From JACVRW01 sp963811055 (GTDB lineage: Bacteria; Actinomycetota; Thermoleophilia; Solirubrobacterales; Thermoleophilaceae): 64,000 nt of DNA. A program made the position numbers and the translations under genes. A model generated the notes under the pieces. That model was not told the DNA's origin. It did no database searches and saw nothing but the letters and a program-made list of their open reading frames with translations. This document shows, piece after piece, positions 34,727 through 41,663 of the stretch. The stretch is from positions 496,001 to 560,000 of the forward strand of contig CAWEPQ010000019.1 of NCBI GenBank assembly GCA_963811055.1, given 5' to 3'. How positions within the stretch are numbered: the first letter of the stretch is position 1; each line of letters begins with the position of its first letter.

Positions 34727-36282
34727 GGACTGCTGGGCCGGGGCGGGAATTCCTGCGCCGTCTGGCGGCGCAGCACCTCGATGCCCACCACGGCCAGCGC
34801 GGCGAGCAGCAGGATCACCAGAACCTGTCCGAGGTTGTTGATCCCGGGCACGACGGTCAGCCAGAGCAGGAACAGCACGCCGACGACGAAGTAGACCGCG
34901 GCCGGCTGGTCGCGCAGGTAGGGCGCGAGGGCGCGGCGAACGGCCACCTCGTGGCGGCCCGGCCCCGCCAGCATGCCCGCGGCCACGAATGCCACCCCGA
35001 TGACCAGGGCGAAGAGCGCTCGCTCGCGCAGCGAGCCGGAAACGATGTCCCAGACGGATTGGATCGCCGGCTTGACCGTGTCGGAGCCCGCCACCGAGTC
35101 CACGACCGCGCCGCCGAGCAGGCGCCGCGTGAGCAGAACGAGCAGCGTGGCCGCGAGGATCCCGCCTCCGGCCGCCATCAGTGCTCGACGACGCCACCCG
35201 CTCGCAAGGTAGATCGCGCCCACGTAGAGGAAGAGCACCAGCAGCGGCAGCACGAAGCCCAGGTTGCGGAGCGCGCTGACCAGGGTCTGAACTCCGTTGA
35301 GCTGATCGGACTGCATCACGACCAGCTGGCCGGGGGTCTGGAGTGCCTGGCGCTCGAGCGCCGCCGTGATACGAGCCTCGGCCAGGGCGAGCGCGCTGTC
35401 GAGGCCTTCCACGTTCGCCTGTGCGGGATCCTCGAGCACGGTGGTGGTCCGGTCCTCGACCGCCGTCAGCCGGCCGTCGAGGTCGGACAGGCGCTGGTCG
35501 AGGCCGGCCAGACGGTCCTGGAGCTGAGCCGGGGCCTTCTGCTGAACGACCTCGAGCTTCGTGTCGAGGCTCGCGATCGTGGAGTGCAGCTGCCCGGTGT
35601 TCGTCTGGAGCGTCTGGAGATTCTGTTCCAGCTCCGAGGGAAGGGTGCCTCCCTGCACATCGGCGAGGCCCGCGCGCACCGTCTTGATCCGCGTCTGAGC
35701 GGTGGTCAGGTGCTCCTTCAGGTCGGTCGAGACGTCCTGCACGACGCCGCGGATGTCGGAGATCGTGTCCGGATCCACCCCGAGGCGGAGGGCCAGGTCG
35801 GCGATGACGTCGCCGTACTGCAGGGTCACGTTGCCCCCGCTGGTCGAGACGAACGCGCCCTCGTCATCGATCAACCGGACGAACTGTCCGTGCGAGTCGC
35901 GGATCGAGCGAACGACAAGGGCCCCGACCTGCGGCGACTCGAGCGCCTTCGCCGAGACGTTCAGCGCGAGCTGCCTGGTTGCCGCCGCCACGGGAGCGGC
36001 CAGCGCCTTGGCGTTGTCCGGCAGCTTCTCCTCGATCTCGCCCGTCACATCGACGTTCGCGTACAGCTGGTCGACCAAATAGATGCTGAGTGCCTGCTGA
36101 ACATCCGGGTCGCTGAGGATCTCGTCGCTGGTGTCGGCCACCTCGTCCGAGTCGAGCACCTCGCGCTGGACCCAGTTCGCGGTGATCGAGAAGACCAGGA
36201 GCACCGACGCGAGCACGATCATCGACCACACCAGTGAGCGGCGACGCCGCTTCGGCCGGGAGGTGTCGTTTTGGTCTGACAC
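34723..36282 (-). CDS. Membrane protein with a long extracytoplasmic coiled coil, function unknown
   Basis: 519 residues. A basic N terminus (PKRRRRS) is followed by one helix (18-38), then about 300 polar residues. Residues 165-300 form heptad-rich coiled coil (LEQNLQTLQTNTGQLHSTIASLDTKLEVVQQ, LAGLDQRLSDLDGRLTAVEDR). Four to five helices fill 345-510. I recall similar large actinobacterial membrane proteins but no function. GTG start at 36282. It lies 88 bases downstream of the sulfatase on the same strand, behind a possible hairpin. No TCACCC box directly precedes it. Confidence 0.72.
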   Translation of the reverse strand: MSDQNDTSRPKRRRRSLVWSMIVLASVLLVFSITANWVQREVLDSDEVADTSDEILSDPDVQQALSIYLVDQLYANVDVTGEIEEKLPDNAKALAAPVAAATRQLALNVSAKALESPQVGALVVRSIRDSHGQFVRLIDDEGAFVSTSGGNVTLQYGDVIADLALRLGVDPDTISDIRGVVQDVSTDLKEHLTTAQTRIKTVRAGLADVQGGTLPSELEQNLQTLQTNTGQLHSTIASLDTKLEVVQQKAPAQLQDRLAGLDQRLSDLDGRLTAVEDRTTTVLEDPAQANVEGLDSALALAEARITAALERQALQTPGQLVVMQSDQLNGVQTLVSALRNLGFVLPLLVLFLYVGAIYLASGWRRRALMAAGGGILAATLLVLLTRRLLGGAVVDSVAGSDTVKPAIQSVWDIVSGSLRERALFALVIGVAFVAAGMLAGPGRHEVAVRRALAPYLRDQPAAVYFVVGVLFLLWLTVVPGINNLGQVLVILLLAALAVVGIEVLRRQTAQEFPPRPSSP

Positions 36283-36344
36283 TGGTGTGACGCAGCCTCA
36301 CGCAGGGGCGGGTCGCGCGCAAGAATGCAGGCAAGCAAGCGCAC

Positions 36345-36360
36345 GGGGTGTACGCACCCC
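36345..36360 (-). terminator. Short hairpin after the sulfatase gene (weak terminator candidate)
   Basis: GGGGTG and CACCCC, six bases each, flank the four-base loop TACG, starting 10 bases after the sulfatase stop. There is no T-run, so factor-independent termination is doubtful. The arms resemble half-sites of the TCACCC box but face the opposite way and at another spacing. Confidence 0.35.
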
Positions 36361-36370
36361 TAGCCGGTGC

Positions 36371-38716
36371 TTACTGCCTGGCCATCGCTACGCGCAGGCG
36401 CTCCTCGGGCGTGATCAGGTGATCGAGGTCCTCGGCCGCCTCGTCGACGTCGATCTGGACCCAGCGCACGCGACCCGTGAAGCCGTTGTCGGCCCCGTGG
36501 TCGTCGCTGACGGGCGTGCCGCTGTCGCGACCCAGGTCCAGCGTCTCATCGCCCGAGAAGGCCATCGGCACGGTGTGCTCGACGCGACCCTCCCCGATCT
36601 TGTTGCCGTCGAGGTAGAGCGTCACGTCGCCGCCCTTGGCCAGACCGCCCCCGTCATAGACGAACTCCATGCGGACCTGGTGCTCGCCGGCGGGAATGGG
36701 CTGCTCGCCGTAGATCTTGAAGCGCTGGAGGCCGAAGTGGTTGTAGCAGTAGGCCGCTCGGCCTTCGTGGAGATAGAGGCTCCAGCCGGCGTACGCGCCG
36801 CCCTGGGCGACGAGCACTCCCTCGGCGCCGCCCTCGGGTACGTCGAGCTGAGCGCTGATGGAGTGTGACTTGTTCTTGATGTTGAGCACCGAGTTCTCCG
36901 ACAGGCGCCCCATCCCCTCATACAGCAGCTGAGTGGTCCCCTTCACGAGCTGCGGGCGGCCGGCGAGGTCCGCGTTGAAGCGCTCGAAGCGGCGATCGTC
37001 GAGAGGCAGCACCTGGTATCGGGTGGCCTCGATCAGGAACAGCCGCTGGAGGTCATGGAGCATCTCCGGCTTCTCGGCGGACAGGTCGTGGGCCTGCGTC
37101 CAGTCGTCGGGGGCGTACAGCTCCCAGACGTCGTCGTCGAACGCCGGCATCTCGGTCGGCTTCCACGGGATGCTGTGTCGCGTGACCGCGGTCCAGCCCT
37201 TGTGGTAGATGCCGCGGTTGACGAACATCTCGAAGTACTGCGTCTCGCGGTGCTCGGGAGCCGCGAGGTCGTCGAAGCTCGGGACCATGCTCCTCCCGTG
37301 CAGAGGCATCTGCTGCACACCGTGGACGAACGTCGGCGCGGGTAGCCCGGCCGCGTCGAGCACCGTCGCCGCCACGTCGATCACGTGGCTGAACTGAGCG
37401 CGCACCTCGCCGCGGGCGGTGAAGCCGTTCGGCCAATGGACGATCGTGCCGTTGCGCGTGCCGCCCCAGTGTGACGCCACCTGCTTCGTCCACTGGTAGG
37501 GCGTGTCCATCGCGTGTGCCCAGCCGACCGCGTAGTGGTTGTTGGCGGCGATCGTGCCGAACTGGTCGATCCGCTCGGCCATGAACTCGGTCGTCTCGAT
37601 TCCTGCCGCGCCGTTGAGGGTGATCATCTCGTTGAACGTGCCCTGCGGGGTTCCCTCGGCGGAGGCGCCGTTGTCGCCGACGATGTAGTAGATCAGCGTG
37701 TCGTCGAGGATTTCCAGGTCCGCGAGCGCGTCGATCAGGCGGCCGACGTGATGGTCCGTGTGCTCCATGAAGCCCGCATAGACCTCCATCTGGCGCGCGA
37801 GCACCGGCTTGAGGTCGTCCGGCATGTCGTCCCACGCGGGGATCTCCTCCGGCCTGTCGGTCAACGCTGCCTCGGGGGGTATCACGCCGAGCTCCTGCTG
37901 CCGTTTGAACGTCTCCTCACGCAGCGCGTCCCAGCCTTGGTCGAAGCGGCCCTTGTACTTGTCCGACCACTCGATCGGCACGTGGTGCGGCGCATGTGTG
38001 GCTCCGGGTGCGAAGTAGGCGAAGAACGGCTTGTCGGGCATCAGCGCCTTCTGCTGGCGCACCCAGTCGATCGCGCGGTCGGTCATGTCCTCGGTGAGGT
38101 GGTAGCCCTCCTCCGGTGTGCGATCCGGCTCGATCGGAGTGGTGCCGTCGTACAGCGCCGGCGCGTACTGGTTGGTCTCGCCGCCGATGAAGCCGTAGAA
38201 ATGCTCGAAGCCGCCGCCGCCGCTCGGCCAGGCGTTGAACGGCCCCAACGGGCTGGTCTCCCAGACCGGCACCTCGTGGCACTTGCCGAACTGCGCGGTG
38301 GAGTAGCCGTTGAGCTTGAGCGTCTCCGCCAGTGGCGCCGCCGTATTCGGGCGAACCGAGTTGTAGCCCGGAGCGGACGTGGCGATCTCGGTGATGCCGC
38401 CCATGCCGACGGAGTGATGGTTCCGCCCTGTGAGCAGCGCCTGGCGGGTGGGTGAGCAGAGCGCAGTCGTGTGAAAGCGGTTGTACTTCAGCCCGTTCTC
38501 GGCCAGGCGCTCTGCCACGGGCGTCGCGCAGGGCCCGCCGAACGCGCTCGAGGAGCCGAAGCCCGCGTCGTCGAGCAGGATCACGAGCACGTTCGGGGCA
38601 CCCTCCGGCGGGCGCAACGGCTCGATCGGCGGGAACGAGGTGGCGGGGTCCTTCGCGTCGTAGGTGACCAGGCCGTCGTGCGACTGGTCGGGCATCGGCA
38701 GAACGTCGCGTTGCAT
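36371..38716 (-). CDS. Type I arylsulfatase (formylglycine-dependent)
   Basis: 781 residues of the alkaline phosphatase superfamily. VLVILLDDAGFG (43-54) supplies metal ligands. ALCSPTRQALLTGR places Cys87 in the CxPxR motif that an FGE turns into formylglycine. Further signature parts are GKCHEVP, YFAPGATHAPHH and VGDNGASAEG. The C-terminal third is a beta-rich domain. No signal peptide, so it is probably cytosolic. The ATG at 38716 has GAGAGGAG upstream and lies 62 bases from box f. The FGE gene at 13380 is the likely activator. Sulfate ester substrate unknown. Confidence 0.93.
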   Translation of the reverse strand: MQRDVLPMPDQSHDGLVTYDAKDPATSFPPIEPLRPPEGAPNVLVILLDDAGFGSSSAFGGPCATPVAERLAENGLKYNRFHTTALCSPTRQALLTGRNHHSVGMGGITEIATSAPGYNSVRPNTAAPLAETLKLNGYSTAQFGKCHEVPVWETSPLGPFNAWPSGGGGFEHFYGFIGGETNQYAPALYDGTTPIEPDRTPEEGYHLTEDMTDRAIDWVRQQKALMPDKPFFAYFAPGATHAPHHVPIEWSDKYKGRFDQGWDALREETFKRQQELGVIPPEAALTDRPEEIPAWDDMPDDLKPVLARQMEVYAGFMEHTDHHVGRLIDALADLEILDDTLIYYIVGDNGASAEGTPQGTFNEMITLNGAAGIETTEFMAERIDQFGTIAANNHYAVGWAHAMDTPYQWTKQVASHWGGTRNGTIVHWPNGFTARGEVRAQFSHVIDVAATVLDAAGLPAPTFVHGVQQMPLHGRSMVPSFDDLAAPEHRETQYFEMFVNRGIYHKGWTAVTRHSIPWKPTEMPAFDDDVWELYAPDDWTQAHDLSAEKPEMLHDLQRLFLIEATRYQVLPLDDRRFERFNADLAGRPQLVKGTTQLLYEGMGRLSENSVLNIKNKSHSISAQLDVPEGGAEGVLVAQGGAYAGWSLYLHEGRAAYCYNHFGLQRFKIYGEQPIPAGEHQVRMEFVYDGGGLAKGGDVTLYLDGNKIGEGRVEHTVPMAFSGDETLDLGRDSGTPVSDDHGADNGFTGRVRWVQIDVDEAAEDLDHLITPEERLRVAMARQ

Positions 38717-38769
38717 CGAACTCCTCTCGAGATTGGACCTCATCCTCGCGCCCGTGGGGTGGGCAAACA

Positions 38770-38786
38770 TCACCTGAATCGGGTGA
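38770..38786. promoter_or_regulatory. TCACCC box (f) between sulfatase and cupredoxin
   Basis: TCACCTGAATCGGGTGA, one change in the left half. Minus side: GAGGAT (38742-38747) begins 31 bases from the centre. Plus side: AACGAT (38809-38814) also begins at 31. Both genes start 62 bases from the centre and both have good Shine-Dalgarno sequences, so both mRNAs would carry short leaders. Confidence 0.7.
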
Positions 38787-38839
38787 AGGCACCGACGCGA
38801 CGGGCCGAAACGATGGGCGCGGACAACCAAAGGAGCCAC

Positions 38840-39232
38840 ATGTTGGGACCACGACTGACGACCGTCGCGCTCGTCGCGCTGGTGCTCACAGGTTGCGGGG
38901 GCGACGACGGCAACGATGAGACCTCGGCGCCAGAGCCGGCGGCGACCCAGCAGGAGGCGATTCCCGCCGTGGTCAAGGTCTCGGTCGGCGACAACTTCTA
39001 CAAGCCCAAGGCCGTCACGATCAAACGCGGCCAGTCGATCAGCTGGCGCAACGAGGGCGCCATCGCGCACACGGTCACCTCGGATACCGACAGCGCCGTC
39101 AAGTTCGACTCGGGCACGCTGGACACGCGCGGGGTCTACGCCCTAAAGCCCACCACGCCCGGGGAGATCACGTACTACTGCACGATCCACGGGAAGGTGC
39201 AGTCGGGCACCGTCACCGTCGAGCGAGGCTGA
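38840..39232 (+). CDS. Plastocyanin/azurin-like cupredoxin lipoprotein
   Basis: 130 residues. The N terminus LTTVALVALVLTGCGG is a lipoprotein signal with lipobox LTGC (Cys18), so the protein is expected anchored outside the membrane. After an acidic linker comes one cupredoxin domain: VSVGDNFYKPKAVTIKRGQSISWRN, the first copper His in IAHTVTS, and YYCTIHGKVQSGTV with the Cys and second His. The usual axial Met is replaced by Gln (HGKVQ rather than HGKxM). AAGGAG (38829-38834) sits just before the ATG at 38840. It would carry electrons or hold copper; partner unknown. Confidence 0.87.
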   Translation: MLGPRLTTVALVALVLTGCGGDDGNDETSAPEPAATQQEAIPAVVKVSVGDNFYKPKAVTIKRGQSISWRNEGAIAHTVTSDTDSAVKFDSGTLDTRGVYALKPTTPGEITYYCTIHGKVQSGTVTVERG

Positions 39233-39703
39233 GCCCGGGTCGAGCTCGACCTCGGCCTCCTCCGGCACGTACAGGACGATGGTGCGCGCGAGCTTGTCGT
39301 GGAGCCCCTGGCGGCGATCGTCGAAGAGGATCAGCGCATATCCGGCCATGAGCGGGATCGCCGCAAGCACCATTCCCACCAGACGAACCACGGACTGACC
39401 CAGCCCCGGGCGCCCTCCGTCCCGCGCCACCACTCGCAGGTGCATCAGCGACATTCCCGGGGTCTGGCCGACCAGCGTCCAGAAGAGGATCAGGTAGGCG
39501 CTGACCAGGAACCACCAGGCGCCCAGCAGAGCGGCCACCACCAGGGCGTCCGGGTTGAGGTCGCCGAGGTTGAGCATGGAGGCCACGAGCCCGATCACCG
39601 CGCCGATGACGCCGATCGCCGCGTTGATCGCCAGCAGGTCGACGCCCAGGGCGATGGAGCGGGTGACCAAGCCGGCGTACGGCACGTCCGGCGTTGCCGT
39701 CAC
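39143..39703 (-). CDS. RDD-family membrane protein
   Basis: 186 residues. PDVPYAGLVTRSIALGVDLLAI is the RDD start with the conserved Arg and Asp, followed by helices at about 20-45 and 58-80 (VVAALLGAWWFLVSAYLILFWTLVGQTPGMSLMHLRVV). A third helix and LILFDDRRQGLHDKLARTIVLY complete the domain. A non-family tail of about 40 residues overlaps the end of the convergent cupredoxin gene by 90 bases. GTG start at 39703 overlaps the stop of the upstream repeat protein (GTGA). Function unknown; RDD members include Na+/H+ antiporters. Confidence 0.8.
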   Translation of the reverse strand: MTATPDVPYAGLVTRSIALGVDLLAINAAIGVIGAVIGLVASMLNLGDLNPDALVVAALLGAWWFLVSAYLILFWTLVGQTPGMSLMHLRVVARDGGRPGLGQSVVRLVGMVLAAIPLMAGYALILFDDRRQGLHDKLARTIVLYVPEEAEVELDPGSASLDGDGARLHLPVDRAVVRDLPGRGGL

Positions 39704-40398
39704 GGACGCCCACCGCCGAGCCGCCGAGGCCGGCGACGGAGGACCGACCGCGCGATTCGCTCCGCGGTCTCGTCGCCGGTCACGCTGCGCGAACGCACCT
39801 CCTGGGCGACCACGTCGGCCAACCCGAATGACTGTTGCGCGATCGCGTTTCGCACCTCCGGGCTGTTGGCTATGCGCTCGACCACCCGCTGGAGCTCCGC
39901 GCTGACGAGCACTCGCTCGGTGGTCGCCGACACGAGGCTGCTCTCGAGCACGCGCTCGATCGCACGCTCCACGCTTGGGCTCTCGAGCACACGCTCGACG
40001 ATCCGGTCGATGGTGGGGCTCCCCAGCGCGACGACCACAATCCGCTCCGCCACCTCCTCGTCGAGCAGCCTCTCGACGATGCGCTCGATTACGCGCGCCT
40101 CGGCGAGAGCCGCCACCAGCTGATCGATCAGCGGACCTCTGAGGAGATCCTGGCCTGCCCGCTCGAGCGTCAGGCGTGCCTGTGTCTCCCAGCGGCCACC
40201 GAGGTCCGCGAGGTCGCCGAGCGCGCGCTCCGCCGCCCGTCGGGCCGGGCCGAGAACGGGCGAGCCGAGGGCTGCGCCGGCGGCCGGGGCGACCAGCCGG
40301 GCCGGGGCCGACAGCGCGGCTTCGGCGGTGCGCGCGGCGAGAACGCCGGCGCCCAAGGCGATGTGGCGATAGACGAGAGGCACTCGCGCGTCCATCAT
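39700..40398 (-). CDS. Repeat-containing helical protein of unknown function, coupled to RDD
   Basis: 232 residues. The first 50 are Ala-rich with VYRHIALGAGVLAARTAEAALSAPA. Residues 95-185 contain several related units of about 17 residues built on I/V-ER-I/V-VERVLESP: IERIVERLLDEE, IDRIVERVLESP, VERAIERVLESS, LQRVVERIANSP. They should form amphipathic helices. I recognise no family. Start taken as the ATG at 40398, although 40395 is also ATG. Its TGA overlaps the RDD GTG, implying translational coupling and perhaps a shared membrane complex. Confidence 0.65.
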   Translation of the reverse strand: MMDARVPLVYRHIALGAGVLAARTAEAALSAPARLVAPAAGAALGSPVLGPARRAAERALGDLADLGGRWETQARLTLERAGQDLLRGPLIDQLVAALAEARVIERIVERLLDEEVAERIVVVALGSPTIDRIVERVLESPSVERAIERVLESSLVSATTERVLVSAELQRVVERIANSPEVRNAIAQQSFGLADVVAQEVRSRSVTGDETAERIARSVLRRRPRRLGGGRP

Positions 40399-40462
40399 CC
40401 ATCGCCCTGCACTCGCGCGCAAATGGTGCGCGCATGCGTGCCGGCCTGGTGTGGCCCTCCTC

Positions 40463-41122
40463 CTACTCGGCCAGGCCGAGTGCTCCGTTGAGGGTCAGGT
40501 AGACCCCCACCACGGCGAACACCACGATCGTCGTCGGCCGCGCGTTGCGCTGCGCCCAGGCACTTGTGCGGCCGAGGGCCCTGCGCGCCGCTCCGGGACG
40601 GATCAGGAAGACGACGACGAACGCGATCGCCGCGCCAAACCAGATGACGTTGAAGAGCAGCACCCCCGCGGCGCCCGCCGCGAAGTCGTAGCCCGAGCTC
40701 ACGATCGCGTTCAGGGCCACGAGGTAGAACAGGCCGGGTAGGTGCGTGGCCACTCCGGCGGCCGCCGCCGTGCCGACCGAGGGGTTGCGGAGGCGCCGTG
40801 TCACGGCGGACTCCTCGGCAGACTCGTTGCGGGAGGGTGGCTGTGCTCGCCCCGTGCCCACCCCGACCGCGTAGCCCAGCGCCGCCACGCCCGCCGCCAG
40901 CTGGATCAGCGAGTTCACGACACTGTCCTGATGACGGAGGTTGGCGCCGTGGAAGAACGCCAGGATGGCCATGCCAAAAGCCACGCTGAAGCAGAAGCCC
41001 GCGGCCACGTGGGCCACGAGAACTCGCCGCGGGTGGGGGGCGCTGAGCAACGCGTAGAGCGCCGCCATGCCTGCCGGCCGCGGCGCGCTCCCGAGCGCCA
41101 GAACGATTACTTCGACGGTCAC
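40463..41122 (-). CDS. GAP-family (Sap-like) membrane protein
   Basis: 219 residues with six helices. The pattern VEVIVLALGSAPRPAGMAALYALLSAPHPRRVLVAHVAAGFCFSV, then SLIQLAAGVAALGYAVGVG and GVATHLPGLFYLVALNAIV, resembles the GAP/Sap family related to the mycobacterial sulfolipid-addressing protein. That relation suggests lipid or glycolipid export, which is inference. GTG start at 41122. It lies 42 bases downstream of the DUF7144 gene on the same strand. Confidence 0.68.
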   Translation of the reverse strand: MTVEVIVLALGSAPRPAGMAALYALLSAPHPRRVLVAHVAAGFCFSVAFGMAILAFFHGANLRHQDSVVNSLIQLAAGVAALGYAVGVGTGRAQPPSRNESAEESAVTRRLRNPSVGTAAAAGVATHLPGLFYLVALNAIVSSGYDFAAGAAGVLLFNVIWFGAAIAFVVVFLIRPGAARRALGRTSAWAQRNARPTTIVVFAVVGVYLTLNGALGLAE

Positions 41123-41164
41123 GTCGTGCGGGGCCTGGCCGGCTGCCAGGCCCCGCGATGGGTG

Positions 41165-41557
41165 CTAGCGCCTCGCGACCGGCTCGCCGGGCTCGGGATC
41201 CCCGAGCACGAAGAGACCATGGACCACGTAGACGCACAGCGCGAAGATGGCGAGGTTCCACCACGGGTAGGCGCCGCCGATCGACAGCAGGGCGCCGATC
41301 GCACCGAGCGTGCCGCCGGCCACTCCGATCACCCGGCCGTAGGCGTTGCCGGCAAGCAGCGAGAAGCCACCGGTCAGCTGGATCACGCCGAGGATGATCA
41401 GAAGCCAGCCCAGCGTGTTGAGGTTGGTGAAGATGAACCGCTGGTCGTTGACGAAGATGTTGGCGTCGCCCAGGGCGCCGAAGCCGTAGATGATGTTGAG
41501 CGTCCCCGCCATCAGCAACAGGACGCCCGCGAATGCTGCTCTACCCGCACCTCTCAT
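41165..41557 (-). CDS. DUF7144-type small membrane protein, first copy
   Basis: 130 residues, four helices. FAGVLLLMAGTLNIIYGFGALGDANIFV leads, then NLNTLGWLLIILGVIQLTGGFSLLAGNAYGRVIGVAGGTLGAIGALLSIGGAYPWWNLAIFALCVYVVHGL. The same layout is seen in the protein at 52665. Function unknown. The ATG at 41557 has GGAGGGG about ten bases upstream; the longer frame to 41635 lacks such a site. No TCACCC box precedes this copy, unlike the second. Confidence 0.75.
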   Translation of the reverse strand: MRGAGRAAFAGVLLLMAGTLNIIYGFGALGDANIFVNDQRFIFTNLNTLGWLLIILGVIQLTGGFSLLAGNAYGRVIGVAGGTLGAIGALLSIGGAYPWWNLAIFALCVYVVHGLFVLGDPEPGEPVARR

Positions 41558-41663
41558 ATTCGGTCTCCCCTCCGGTTGTTTCTCAAAGCCGCCGTCACGT
41601 TGAAGCACCGATGGCAATCTCGCCACGGTGTGCACACGAGTCCTTGCGGGGTGTGTGCGCCGT

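Noticed and set aside
36345..36360. GGGGTG/CACCCC pair as a tenth box
   Set aside because: The halves face the wrong way (GGGTG before CACCC), the spacer is four, and there is no -10 at the standard distance. Kept only as a hairpin.
39661..39670. Isolated GGGTGA half-sites inside coding regions, for example in the RDD gene
   Set aside because: Single six-base halves are expected by chance in G+C-rich DNA; only full pairs with five-base spacing were accepted.
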